From positions 1 through 33,173 of the forward strand of contig JAFIFN010000033.1 in the NCBI GenBank assembly GCA_020832005.1: DNA of 33,173 nucleotides, given 5' to 3'. This DNA is from Gammaproteobacteria bacterium (lineage in GTDB: Bacteria > Pseudomonadota > Gammaproteobacteria > Steroidobacterales > PWYM01). A model generated the notes under the pieces. That model had not been told where the DNA came from and did not search any database. It saw only the letters and a list, made by a program, of their open reading frames with translations. A program made the position numbers and the translations under genes. Positions 9,212-17,376 of this stretch are shown here, piece by piece; the stretch's first letter is position 1; the number at the start of each line of letters is the position of its first letter.

Positions 9212-10417
9212 TCAGATGCGCTCGATGATGGTCGCGGTGCCCATACCGGCACCCACGCACAGGTTGACCAGCGCCGTGGCGCGGTCGCGTCGTTCCAGTT
9301 CGTCGAGCACGGTGCCCAGCACCATGGCGCCGGTGGCACCAAGCGGGTGCCCCATGGCGATGGCCCCGCCGTTGACGTTGATCTGGTCGTGGGAGAGATC
9401 GAGTTGCTGCATGAAGCGCAGCACCACCGAAGCGAAGGCCTCATTGAGCTCGAACAGGTCAATATCCTTCTTCGACATGCGACAGCGCTTGAGTGCCTTC
9501 TGCGCCGAGGGTGCCGGACCGGTGAGCATGATCGTGGGCTCGGAGCCGATCGAGGCAAAGCCCACGATGCGTGCGCGCGGCTTGATGCCAAGCTTGCGGC
9601 CGATCTTCTTGGTACCCACCAGCACGCCGGCCGCGCCGTCGACGATGCCGCTGGAATTGCCACCGGTATGGACGTGGTTGATGCGCTCGACTTCCGGGTA
9701 GCGCTGCAGGGCCACCGAATCGAAGCCGATCTCGCCAGGCATCACGAAGGCCGGCTTCAGCGTGGCCAGGTCATCCATGGTCGTGCCCGGGCGCATGTGC
9801 TCGTCGTGGTCCAGCACCGTCATGCCCAGTGAATCCTTCACCGGCATCACCGAATGTTTGAACCAGCCCTTCTTCCAGGCGTGTGCTGCGCGACGCTGAC
9901 TCTCCACGGCGTAGGCATCCACGTCTTCACGCGAGAAACCGTACTTGGTGGCGATGAGATCCGCACCGATGCCCTGAGGTGCGAAATAGGTGTGATAGGC
10001 CACCCAGGGATCCGTCGCCCAGGCACCGCCGTCGGCCCCCATCGGCACGCGGGACATGCATTCCACCCCACCACCGATGACCAGGTCGGACATGCCCGAC
10101 ATCACCTGGGCGGCTGCAGTGTTGACGGCTTCAAGTCCGGACGCGCAGAAACGATTGAGCTGCTTGCCCGGCACGTTTTGCGCATAGCCGGCGTTGATCG
10201 CAGCCACGCGGGCGATGTTCGCACCCTGTTCACCGACGGGCGTGACGCATCCCAGCACCACGTCATCGAGCAGGCGCGTGTCGAGTTCGTTGCGATCACG
10301 CAGCGCCTGAAGAACCTGCGTGGTCAGCTCGATCGGAGTGACCTCGTGAAGCGCGCCGTTGGGGCGGCCCTTGCCGCGCGGTGAGCGCACGTGATCGTAG
10401 ATATATGCCTCGGGCAT
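9212..10417 (-). CDS. Acetyl-CoA C-acyltransferase (thiolase, beta-oxidation type)
   Basis: This is a 401-residue thiolase that cleaves 3-ketoacyl-CoA to acetyl-CoA and a shortened acyl-CoA. All catalytic elements are present: nucleophile Cys91 in [12 protein letters not shown], the ELNEAFASV motif, His in [15 protein letters not shown], and the C-terminal Cys in [16 protein letters not shown]. The ATG at 10417 has AAAGGAC seven bases ahead. It lies between the tetR gene (40-base gap) and the FadB-like gene (30-base gap) on the same strand. It is therefore the likely beta subunit of the multienzyme complex and is regulated with it. Confidence 0.95.
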   Translation of the reverse strand: MPEAYIYDHVRSPRGKGRPNGALHEVTPIELTTQVLQALRDRNELDTRLLDDVVLGCVTPVGEQGANIARVAAINAGYAQNVPGKQLNRFCASGLEAVNTAAAQVMSGMSDLVIGGGVECMSRVPMGADGGAWATDPWVAYHTYFAPQGIGADLIATKYGFSREDVDAYAVESQRRAAHAWKKGWFKHSVMPVKDSLGMTVLDHDEHMRPGTTMDDLATLKPAFVMPGEIGFDSVALQRYPEVERINHVHTGGNSSGIVDGAAGVLVGTKKIGRKLGIKPRARIVGFASIGSEPTIMLTGPAPSAQKALKRCRMSKKDIDLFELNEAFASVVLRFMQQLDLSHDQINVNGGAIAMGHPLGATGAMVLGTVLDELERRDRATALVNLCVGAGMGTATIIERI

Positions 10418-10457
10418 GTCGAATGTCCTTTAGTAAAAGTGTATTCGTGTGGTGGTG

Positions 10458-11111
10458 TCAGGAAACCTTTCTGGACGCAGGCGCGGCGAGACTGGCACGC
10501 AGCGCGCGCTTGAAGTCCTCGGCAATGCCGTGAAAATCGATGGCGCCCGGTTCGACCAGCCACTGGTAGGTCGAGCCGTAAATGAAGGCGCAGAACAGTT
10601 CGGCCTGGCGTGCAGGGTCGAGTGCCGGGTCGATCTCGCCACGCGCGATGCCCACGCGAACCCAGCTCTCGACATCGTCGCGCTGCTTTCTCAAGACCTC
10701 GGCGACGCGTTCCTTGAAGCCGGTGTCCGGACCGATGCATTGATAGAACAGAATGTGCAGTGCACGGATGTGCGAGGGTGACTCCATCGCAAAGCGGTGC
10801 CAGCTGTCGATGCAGGTACACAACGCCTCGATGCCGGTGCGCTGGCCCACGCTGCGCGTCAGCTCGCCCAGCCAGCGCTGTGCCACGGCGCGGATCACCG
10901 CGCGGAAAAGTCCTGCCTTGGAACCGAAGCGGTACGTGGCCAGTCCGCGGCTGTAGCCGGCGCGCTCGCCGATGTCCTTGAGCGTGGCCTTCTCGATGCC
11001 GCGCTCCACGATCAGTTCGACCGCGGCTTCGAGCATCCGCCGGTCCGACAGCGCGGTACGCTCGGCCTGGCTCAGGCTGTTGCGCGGCTCGGGCTGGGGG
11101 TCAGAGGCCAT
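10458..11111 (-). CDS. TetR/AcrR family transcriptional regulator
   Basis: This 217-residue regulator starts at an ATG with AAGGAT five bases ahead. The N-terminal helix-turn-helix is visible as AAVELIVERGIEKATLKDIGERAGYSRGLATYRFGSKAGLFRAVI (about residues 29-73). The rest is a helical ligand-binding domain. It is the first gene of the operon encoding thiolase, FadB-like, PaaG-like and acyl-CoA dehydrogenase proteins, so it probably represses that operon and itself, released by an acyl-CoA or a fatty acid. The ligand is an inference from context. An imperfect palindrome sits in its promoter at 11134-11154. The last residues are rich in Ala and Pro and look unstructured. Confidence 0.9.
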   Translation of the reverse strand: MASDPQPEPRNSLSQAERTALSDRRMLEAAVELIVERGIEKATLKDIGERAGYSRGLATYRFGSKAGLFRAVIRAVAQRWLGELTRSVGQRTGIEALCTCIDSWHRFAMESPSHIRALHILFYQCIGPDTGFKERVAEVLRKQRDDVESWVRVGIARGEIDPALDPARQAELFCAFIYGSTYQWLVEPGAIDFHGIAEDFKRALRASLAAPASRKVS

Positions 11112-11127
11112 CGAGATCCTTGGCGAA

Positions 11128-11156
11128 AAAAATACTTGTTAGTAGCAAGCAAGTGA
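11128..11156 (-). promoter_or_regulatory. Promoter of the tetR-beta-oxidation operon
   Basis: On the minus strand a TTCACT (-35) and TATTTT (-10) pair has 17 bases between them, ahead of the tetR ATG at 11111. The palindromic operator candidate at 11134-11154 fills the spacer, the usual place for a TetR-family repressor. An A/T-rich run follows. The -35 is only a moderate match. Confidence 0.5.
11134..11154. promoter_or_regulatory. Candidate TetR-family operator (imperfect palindrome)
   Basis: The arms ACTTGTTAG and CAAGCAAGT, separated by TAG, pair at 7 of 9 positions. The site lies 23 bases ahead of the tetR start, within the predicted promoter. Position and symmetry fit autoregulation by the adjacent TetR protein; no binding data are implied. 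Confidence 0.5.
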
Positions 11157-11193
11157 ATGATACGCGCCTGGACCCGCCAGAACAAGGGGCAAC

Positions 11194-12309
11194 TCAGTCG
11201 GCCGGGACCACCCGCAACACCCGCCCGTTACGGCTGCTAGTGAGCAGATAGAGTGATCCGCCAGGGCCGCCGCGTACATCGCGGATGCGCTCCCCGAGTT
11301 CATCGAAGAGGACCTCTTCGGCTACCGGCTGGCCCGCCTCGTCGAGTTCGATGCGCCGCACATGCCGCGCGGCGAGCGCGGAGACAAACAGGCTCCCCTG
11401 CCATTTGGGAAACGCATCGCCGACATACAGCGTCATGCCCGAAGGTGCGATAGACGGTGTCCAGTCCACCAGCGGCTGCTCCATGCCCGGCATTTCGGTG
11501 TAGGGCGTGATCATCGCGCCGGAATAATCCACGCCATAGGTGATCACGGGCCAGCCGTAGTTGCGCCCGGCGTGCAGTAAATTGAGTTCATCGCCGCCGC
11601 GCGGACCGTGCTCGTGGGCATAGATTCGACCACTGGCGCTGTCCTGCACGATTCCCTGAACGTTACGATGGCCATAACTGAAGATCTCCGGCAGTGCCTG
11701 CGGATCGTCGATGAAGGGATTGTCCTGGGGCACCGTGCCATCTGCATGGATGCGCACAATGGTGCCGAAGTGACTGTCGAGTGCCTGAGCACGTTCGCGG
11801 TAGTTGAAGCCGTCGCCCAGTGTGATCATCAGCGTCCCGTCAGGCAGGAACAGCATGCGGCCACCGTAGTGCACCGGCGTGGACTGGCGCGGCCTGGCCA
11901 TGAAGATCTCCTCGACATCGACCAGCGCGTTGCCGACAAGGCGGCCACGGACCACCCGCGTGGCGTTGGCCCGCCGATCACCATAGGCCATCGACAGGTA
12001 GAGCATCGAAGTCTGCGCGAAGTCCGGCGCAGGCAGCACCTCGAACAGTCCCGCCTGGCTGGCGACGAACGCCTGGGGCACACCGGATACCGGCTCGGCG
12101 CGCAAGGCGCCGTCTTCAATGACGCGCAGCCGCCCGGCCCGCTCGGTGACCAGCATGCGACCATCGGCGAGGAAGGCGATCGACCAGGGATGATCCAGGC
12201 CCTCGGCCACCGTCTCTGCGCGCCAGGTTTGCGCCAACGCCGTGTGACCGGCCAGCAGGCAGATCAGCAACGTGCTCATCAGAACCACTCGGTGAAATCG
12301 GTGAAACAT
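11194..12309 (-). CDS. PQQ-dependent sugar (aldose) dehydrogenase, secreted, YliI/Asd-like
   Basis: This protein has 371 residues from an ATG at 12309 (AGGGAG nine bases ahead), which puts a signal peptide at the N-terminus (RVVLMSTLLICLLAGHTALAQ). Much longer upstream frames would read through the divergent promoter region. The mature part is a six-bladed beta-propeller of the glucose/sorbosone dehydrogenase family. It has LDHPWSIAFLADGRMLVTERAGRL, YGGRMLFLPDG and the family marker YAHEHGPRGGDELNLL, with NYGWPVITYGVDYSG. The family oxidises aldose sugars in the periplasm with pyrroloquinoline quinone. No PQQ synthesis gene is in this window, so the cofactor may come from elsewhere. It stands alone and shares a 120-base divergent region with a small membrane protein. 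Confidence 0.9.
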   Translation of the reverse strand: MFHRFHRVVLMSTLLICLLAGHTALAQTWRAETVAEGLDHPWSIAFLADGRMLVTERAGRLRVIEDGALRAEPVSGVPQAFVASQAGLFEVLPAPDFAQTSMLYLSMAYGDRRANATRVVRGRLVGNALVDVEEIFMARPRQSTPVHYGGRMLFLPDGTLMITLGDGFNYRERAQALDSHFGTIVRIHADGTVPQDNPFIDDPQALPEIFSYGHRNVQGIVQDSASGRIYAHEHGPRGGDELNLLHAGRNYGWPVITYGVDYSGAMITPYTEMPGMEQPLVDWTPSIAPSGMTLYVGDAFPKWQGSLFVSALAARHVRRIELDEAGQPVAEEVLFDELGERIRDVRGGPGGSLYLLTSSRNGRVLRVVPAD

Positions 12310-12352
12310 GATGCTGGCTCCCTGGTTCAACGGCCTGACCCGACGTCCGGCT

Positions 12353-12417
12353 TGCCCGCCTGGACATATGACTCGCGGGCAGGCTTCAGGCATAGTCCAC
12401 GACGGACCTGCCTGAAG
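12353..12417 (+). promoter_or_regulatory. Two consecutive stem-loops in the leader ahead of the small membrane protein
   Basis: First stem: TGCCCGC (12353-12359) pairs with GCGGGCA (12375-12381). Second stem: CTTCAGGCA (12384-12392) pairs perfectly with TGCCTGAAG (12409-12417), and inside it GTCC pairs with GGAC around a five-base loop. The second stem ends in the GAAG that runs into the ribosome binding site GAGGA of the gene starting at 12430. The structures may act on the RNA of that gene, or be operators in the divergent region. The function is unknown. Confidence 0.4.
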
Positions 12418-12429
12418 AGGATAGCGCAG

Positions 12430-12897
12430 ATGCGCGCGCCCGGTATCATCGTCATCTGGCTGCTGGCAGTGCTGATTGCAACGTTGTTGGGCAGCATCGT
12501 GCAGACGCAATTCAATCTCGCAGCACTCGCGAGCCTGGGCGTGGACATCAGCACTGCCACACGACTGCGCGCCACCGCGCATGACCTGGCGGGTTTCACG
12601 CCGCTGTATGGCGCAGTCATCGCCGCGTGCTATGTGATCGCGCTGCCGCTGGCAGCACTGCTGGCGCGTCGCTGGCCGACGCTTCGCACCGGTCTCTACG
12701 TGCTGGCAGGCGGGCTGAGCATTCTCGCCGCACTGCTGCTGATGGCTGTCGTGATGCCGATCACGCCGGTTGCCGCGGCACGCAGCGCGTCTGGCCTGCT
12801 TGCGCTGGCCGCCTGCGGGATTGTTGCGGGCTGGGTGTTCGCCAGGCTGCTGTCAGGCGCTGACTCGACCCAGAACCATCGCCGAGCCGATACCTGA
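12430..12897 (+). CDS. Small integral membrane protein of unknown function
   Basis: This 155-residue protein starts at an ATG preceded by GAGGA about nine bases away. It has four predicted membrane segments: near residues 6-25 (IIVIWLLAVLIATLLGSIV), 58-80, 90-115 and 120-143. A hydrophilic, non-membrane stretch with TATRLRATAHDLAGFTP follows the first segment, and the tail is short and charged. I do not recognise a family. It is divergent from the PQQ sugar dehydrogenase and overlaps the convergent thiolase gene by 45 bases at its 3' end. That overlap makes the last 15 codons constrained by two frames. Its coding frame continues upstream without a stop, but only the region from 12430 looks like a membrane protein. 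Confidence 0.7.
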   Translation: MRAPGIIVIWLLAVLIATLLGSIVQTQFNLAALASLGVDISTATRLRATAHDLAGFTPLYGAVIAACYVIALPLAALLARRWPTLRTGLYVLAGGLSILAALLLMAVVMPITPVAAARSASGLLALAACGIVAGWVFARLLSGADSTQNHRRADT

Positions 12898-14055
12898 AGC
12901 CGCAGAGGTGACCAGCAGGCCGGTGCCGGCCTGCCTGGCATCCATGGCATCGAGCAGTGTGGACAGCAGGATGGCACCGCTCGCCCCCAGCGGGTGGCCC
13001 TTTGCCACATGTCCGCCGAAGATGTTGACCTTCTGCGCATCGACCGCCGTGTCTCGCATGAACAGCGCCGGCACGACGGCGAAAGCCTCCATGTACTCGA
13101 TCACGTCGATGTCATTGAGCGTCATGCCGGCGCGCTCCAGCGCGCGCTGCATCGCGTGCCTGCCGGCCGTGAGCCCGAGCACCGGATCACCACCGGACTC
13201 GGCATGCGCCAGGACCTGTGCGCGCGGTGTGCAACCGCGACTTGCACCCGCCGCTGCGCTGCCGAGCACCGCGAGGCCCGCGCCGTCTGCCATGCCTGGA
13301 CAATGCACGACCGTGTGCAGGTGCTCCACCTGCTGCAGTCCCAGCGAGGTTTTCAGCACCGGTGCGTAGGCGCGGCCGAGTTCGGCAAAAGCCGGGTCGA
13401 ACCCCTGCAGCGCCTCGGACGTAAGCCCATCGCGGACATACTCATCGCGGGCCAGCACAACCTTGCCATCCGCATCGACGATCGGGATGCGTGAGGTCTG
13501 CGTCCCGTCTCGTTCCGCCTGCACGGCGCGCGCGTGTGATGCCAGTGTCACGGCATCGAGCTGCTCGCGCGTGATGCCCTCACGCATCGCGAGCACATCG
13601 GCCGACAGCGCAACGGGGATGTAGTGCAGCGATGCCGAGAAATCACGATCGGCATAGTAACTCGCGCCATCGCCCATGAACGGCACCTGCGACATGCTTT
13701 CCACACCACCGGCGAGCGCAAACTCGGCATTGCCGGCGGCAATCCTGTCAACCACGCCGGCAACGGCTGAGAGGCCCGAGGTGCAGTAATTGTTGAGCGA
13801 CCAGGCACTGGCCGCTTCGGGCAACTGGCAATACAGCTTGCTGACCAGTGCGATATGACCCCCCTGGACACCGATCTGCCCGACACACCCCAGACTCAGG
13901 TGATCGACATCGCGCAGACCATCGCCGTGGCGCGCCACCAGCGCGTTGGTCAGCTGACGCACCAATTCCACCGGCGCCACCTGGGCCAGGGTCCCTCCGG
14001 CCTTGCCCTTGGCCCGCGGCGTGCGCAGCGCATCGAAAATGAATACTTCAGTCAT
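12853..14055 (-). CDS. Thiolase-family protein with altered active site
   Basis: This is a 400-residue thiolase-fold enzyme, annotated in such families as acetyl-CoA acetyltransferase. The ATG has AGGAG seven bases ahead. The nucleophile Cys91 (NNYCTSGLSAVAG) and the His of GGHVAKGHPLGASGA (His354) are present. Two other canonical positions differ: the NEAF motif reads MEAFA (Met322), and the C-terminal CxG motif reads SAASGIGS, so the second catalytic Cys is Ser384. The usual GNxSxxxDGA segment is also changed (HCPGMADGAG). Ordinary thiolysis may therefore be impaired or different. It follows the M3 peptidase gene by 21 bases, an odd partner, and overlaps a convergent gene at its 3' end. Confidence 0.85.
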   Translation of the reverse strand: MTEVFIFDALRTPRAKGKAGGTLAQVAPVELVRQLTNALVARHGDGLRDVDHLSLGCVGQIGVQGGHIALVSKLYCQLPEAASAWSLNNYCTSGLSAVAGVVDRIAAGNAEFALAGGVESMSQVPFMGDGASYYADRDFSASLHYIPVALSADVLAMREGITREQLDAVTLASHARAVQAERDGTQTSRIPIVDADGKVVLARDEYVRDGLTSEALQGFDPAFAELGRAYAPVLKTSLGLQQVEHLHTVVHCPGMADGAGLAVLGSAAAGASRGCTPRAQVLAHAESGGDPVLGLTAGRHAMQRALERAGMTLNDIDVIEYMEAFAVVPALFMRDTAVDAQKVNIFGGHVAKGHPLGASGAILLSTLLDAMDARQAGTGLLVTSAASGIGSAMVLGRVSA

Positions 14056-14076
14056 GTGCAGGCTCCTGCCAGGTTG

Positions 14077-16233
14077 TCAGTCGTTGTCGTCATCCACCAC
14101 CAGCCCACGGCGTTCCAGCAACGGCCGGATCGATGGTGTGGCGCCGCGAAACTCGAGATAGGCTTCCATCGGATCCCGGGAGCCGCCCACCGCCAGCACG
14201 CTCTCACGCAGACGCTGGCCGAGCTGGCGATCGAACAGTCCCTGCTCGCGGAAGGCTTCAAAGGCATCGGCATCCAGCACCTGGGCCCAGATATAGCTGT
14301 AGTAGCCGGCCGAATAACCACCCGGGAAAATATGACTGAAATGCGTGCTGCGGTGACGCGGCAGAATCTGCGGGATCAGCCCGTGCCCGGCCATGACCCG
14401 GTCTTCGAAAGCAATGGCATCCTCGATGATCGGCGCGCTCGCATCGCGCGTGTGCCAGGCCATGTCGACCAGTGACGAGGCCAGATACTCGGTGACGGCA
14501 AAGCCTTCGTTGAAGCGTTGGGCTGCAAGCATGGCCTCGACCAGCTCGGTGGGTATCGGCTCACCGGTTTCGTAATGCCGCGCGAATTCGCTCAGCAGCG
14601 CAGGCTCGGGCACCCAGTTCTCGAGCAGCTGCGCCGGCAGTTCGACGAAGTCGCGTGCCACGGCGGTGCCAGACAGGCTGGGAAAATTCACATCCGAGAA
14701 CAGGCCGTGCACCGCATGGCCGAATTCATGGAACAGTGTGCGCGCCTGCTCGTAGCTCAGCAGCACCGGATCATCATTCGAGGCCGGGCCGAAGTTGCTG
14801 GTGTTGGTGACGATGGGCGCGGTACCGCGCAGGCGTGATTGCAACTGAAACGAACTCATCCACGCGCCGAAGCGCTTGGAGGGACGTGCCAGGAAATCAA
14901 AGTACACAAGCCCCATGCCGCGGCCATCGGTGTCGAACATCTCGAACACCTGGACGTCGGGGTGATACACGGGGATATCGTCGCGGGCCTGAAAGCTCAC
15001 ACCCCACAGCCGCTCTGCGAGCAGGAAGGCCCCGTCGCGCACCCGATTGAGTTCAAAATAGGGGCGCAGCGCCTCACTGTCGAAGTCGTATGCGTCGGAG
15101 CGCACGGCTTCCGCGTAGTACCACCAGTCCCAGGGTGCCAGTTTGAAGTCATCTCCCGCGGCATCGACCTGCTGTTGCAGACGTTCCGCCTCCGCGCGGG
15201 CATTGGCCAGTCCCGGTGCCCACAGGCGCTCGAGCATCTCCATGATGGTATCGGGATGGCCCGCCATATTGTCGTCGGCAACAAAGTGCGCATGGGATCC
15301 AAAACCAAGCAGCTCGGCGCGCTCGGCACGCAGTGCGGCCATCTCACCGGCGATGCGCGAATTGTCGAATTCGTTGCGATTGTTGCCGCGATTCTTGTAG
15401 GCGCGGTAGATCGCCTCACGCAGCGGACGGTGGTCGGCTGATTCCAGCACCCCGAACACCACGGGCTCAGCCAGTGTGAACGCCCAGCCCGACTCATGGC
15501 CGCGTGACTGCGCCTCGGTGGCCGCGCGCTCGAGCAGATCGTCAGGCAGACCGGCGACGTGGGCGGGATCACTGACGTGGTGATGAAAGGCGGCGCCATC
15601 GTCGCGAAAGTTGTCCTGGTATTGATTGCCGAGACGGGCCAGATCCTGATTGATTTCGCGCATGCGCGCCCGGCCGTCCTCGGGCAGTGCCGCGCCTGCG
15701 CGCAGCATCGCCGAATAACGGCGCTCGAGCAGTCGCGCCTGCTCGGACGTCAGTTCAAGGCGATCGCGCTGCTGATACAGGGACTGCACGCGGGCGAACA
15801 ACGCGGGATCCAGCAGGATGGCATCTTCGTGGGCAGCCAGGCGCGGTGCCATCTCGCGAGCGACAGCCTGGCGCGCATCGTTACCATCGGCGCTGTTGAG
15901 CTGGAAGAACACACGCTGGGCGCGCTCGAGCACCTCGCCGCTGCGCTCCCACGCGGTCAACGTGTTGTCAAACGTCGCAGGCTCCGGATTGTCGGCAATG
16001 CGGCGGATCTCGGTGAGCGCAGCCGCCATGCCCTGCTCCATCGCCGGCTCGAAATGCTCATCACGCAGGCGTGTAAAATCGGGCGCGCCGTAGGGCAGCG
16101 TGGATGCATCCAGCAGCGGATTGGTCGCGCTCGCCGACGCCGGATCCTCGGTCACCTGTGGCTCGGTCGGACCCGAACAGGCGCTTGCGATCAGTGCAGT
16201 ACTCAATACCATTGAAAATGCCTTGGCCTTCAT
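14077..16233 (-). CDS. M3 family zinc metallopeptidase (oligopeptidase A / Dcp-like), predicted lipoprotein
   Basis: This 718-residue peptidase starts at the ATG at 16233, with GGGAG six bases ahead. The N-terminus MKAKAFSMVLSTALIASAC ends in a lipobox, so it should be lipid-anchored at Cys19 and act in the periplasm, unlike cytoplasmic OpdA/Dcp. The zinc site HEFGHAVHG is at residues 502-510 (His502, Glu503, His506), with the downstream Glu in DFVELPAQLLENW. Flanking family motifs include YFDFLARPSKRFGAWMSSFQ and IFPGGYSAGYYSYIWAQVLDADAFEAF. The role is probably degradation of short peptides. The thiolase-like gene follows after 21 bases. I cannot tell oligopeptidase from dipeptidyl carboxypeptidase activity. 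Confidence 0.93.
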   Translation of the reverse strand: MKAKAFSMVLSTALIASACSGPTEPQVTEDPASASATNPLLDASTLPYGAPDFTRLRDEHFEPAMEQGMAAALTEIRRIADNPEPATFDNTLTAWERSGEVLERAQRVFFQLNSADGNDARQAVAREMAPRLAAHEDAILLDPALFARVQSLYQQRDRLELTSEQARLLERRYSAMLRAGAALPEDGRARMREINQDLARLGNQYQDNFRDDGAAFHHHVSDPAHVAGLPDDLLERAATEAQSRGHESGWAFTLAEPVVFGVLESADHRPLREAIYRAYKNRGNNRNEFDNSRIAGEMAALRAERAELLGFGSHAHFVADDNMAGHPDTIMEMLERLWAPGLANARAEAERLQQQVDAAGDDFKLAPWDWWYYAEAVRSDAYDFDSEALRPYFELNRVRDGAFLLAERLWGVSFQARDDIPVYHPDVQVFEMFDTDGRGMGLVYFDFLARPSKRFGAWMSSFQLQSRLRGTAPIVTNTSNFGPASNDDPVLLSYEQARTLFHEFGHAVHGLFSDVNFPSLSGTAVARDFVELPAQLLENWVPEPALLSEFARHYETGEPIPTELVEAMLAAQRFNEGFAVTEYLASSLVDMAWHTRDASAPIIEDAIAFEDRVMAGHGLIPQILPRHRSTHFSHIFPGGYSAGYYSYIWAQVLDADAFEAFREQGLFDRQLGQRLRESVLAVGGSRDPMEAYLEFRGATPSIRPLLERRGLVVDDDND

Positions 16234-16266
16234 CGAGGGCTCCCGGGAAAGCAGTGAAATAGTGGG

Positions 16267-16280
16267 TCGCACATGTGCGA
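16267..16280. promoter_or_regulatory. Perfect 14-bp palindrome in the M3 peptidase leader
   Basis: TCGCACATGTGCGA is fully self-complementary and lies 34 bases ahead of the M3 peptidase ATG. It is just downstream of a minus-strand TACAAT (16294-16289) that could be its -10, so it would fall near the start of transcription. It could be an operator or a short hairpin. No regulator is known. Confidence 0.4.
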
Positions 16281-16350
16281 ATCAGTCTATTGTACCGACT
16301 TGTCCAGGCGCCCACAGGCACCATCAACAGACCGGCCGCAACGCCCTTGC

Positions 16351-17376
16351 TCAGTTGTAGCTCAGCGTGGATGCCTTGCCGCCGAAGACGCGGTAGGCGA
16401 ATACCGAGTAGCCGATGATCACGGGCAGGACGAAAACTGCACCGACCAGAATGATCATCAGCGATTCCGGTGCGGCGGCTGCATCCCAGATCGTGATCCG
16501 CTCGACCACCAGGTACGGGAACTGGCTATAGGCCAGGCCGTAGAACGCCAGCAGGAAAATGCCAATGGTGGTGACGAATGGCACGCGAATGCCGTACTCG
16601 TTGCCAGTCGCCAGACGCACGGGCAGACGACGCAGGCTGCGTTCCAGGATGACGAACAGCGCCAGCGTAGTCAGCGGCACGGGTGCAAGCAGTACGATGT
16701 AGGGCAGCGAAAACCACTTGTCGAAAATACGCTCGGAGAGCAACGGTGTGGCCAGCGAGATTGCCGCGACCCCGAGCGCGGTAATCCACAGTGCGCGGCG
16801 CGCCCAGCCTACGGCCCGAAGCTGCAGATCGCCCTGCGTCTTGATGATCAGCCAGGCCGCGCCCATCAACACGTAACCGGCGGCCAGACAGCCTGCGATC
16901 AACAGAGCGAACAGGTGCTCGCCGATACCGGTATCGACGAAACCCATGACCAGCAAGCCGAGCATGTAGCCCTGAGCCAGAGAGGTCAGCAGCGAGCCGC
17001 CGAAGAACGCACGGTTCCACAGCACCCGGTGATGGGCCTTGGCCTTGACCCGGAATTCGAAGGCGACGCCACGCAGGATCAGGCCGACCAGCATCAATGC
17101 GACCGGCAGGTACAGCGCACCGAGGATGACCCCGTGCGCCAGCGGGAAGGCCACGAGAAGTATGCCCACGCCCATCACCAGCCAGGTCTCGTTGGCATCC
17201 CAGAATGGTCCGATCGAGGCGACCATGATGTCCTTGTCCGCATCGCCGGCAAGCGGGAAAAGCATGCCCACACCGAGGTCGAATCCGTCAAGCACCACAT
17301 AGGCCAGCATCGACAGACCCATGATCGCGAGAAACGCCAGTGGCAACCAGCCTTCCGGGGTCGTCAGCTCAGGCAT
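16351..17376 (-). CDS. cioB: Cytochrome bd-type quinol oxidase subunit II (CIO type)
   Basis: This 341-residue inner-membrane protein has about eight to nine membrane segments. Family markers are GWLPLAFLAIMGLSMLAYVVLDGFDLGVGML at the N-terminus (GFDLGVG is the subunit II signature), FWDANETWLVMGVGILLVAFP and VAFEFRVKA. It assembles with subunit I to oxidise quinol and reduce oxygen to water. The ATG at 17376 lies inside the end of cioA (8-base overlap) with GAGGGGG five bases ahead, so the two are coupled. No small CydX-like membrane peptide is visible in the 117 bases before the M3 peptidase gene. Confidence 0.95.
   Translation of the reverse strand: MPELTTPEGWLPLAFLAIMGLSMLAYVVLDGFDLGVGMLFPLAGDADKDIMVASIGPFWDANETWLVMGVGILLVAFPLAHGVILGALYLPVALMLVGLILRGVAFEFRVKAKAHHRVLWNRAFFGGSLLTSLAQGYMLGLLVMGFVDTGIGEHLFALLIAGCLAAGYVLMGAAWLIIKTQGDLQLRAVGWARRALWITALGVAAISLATPLLSERIFDKWFSLPYIVLLAPVPLTTLALFVILERSLRRLPVRLATGNEYGIRVPFVTTIGIFLLAFYGLAYSQFPYLVVERITIWDAAAAPESLMIILVGAVFVLPVIIGYSVFAYRVFGGKASTLSYN

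Noticed and set aside
11608-12429. Upstream extension of the small membrane protein gene
   Set aside because: It is antisense to the PQQ sugar dehydrogenase, has no membrane segments, and the ATG at 12430 has a proper ribosome site.
16234-16350. Possible CydX-like small subunit gene downstream of cioB
   Set aside because: No short frame with a single hydrophobic helix and the CydX pattern is present in the gap.
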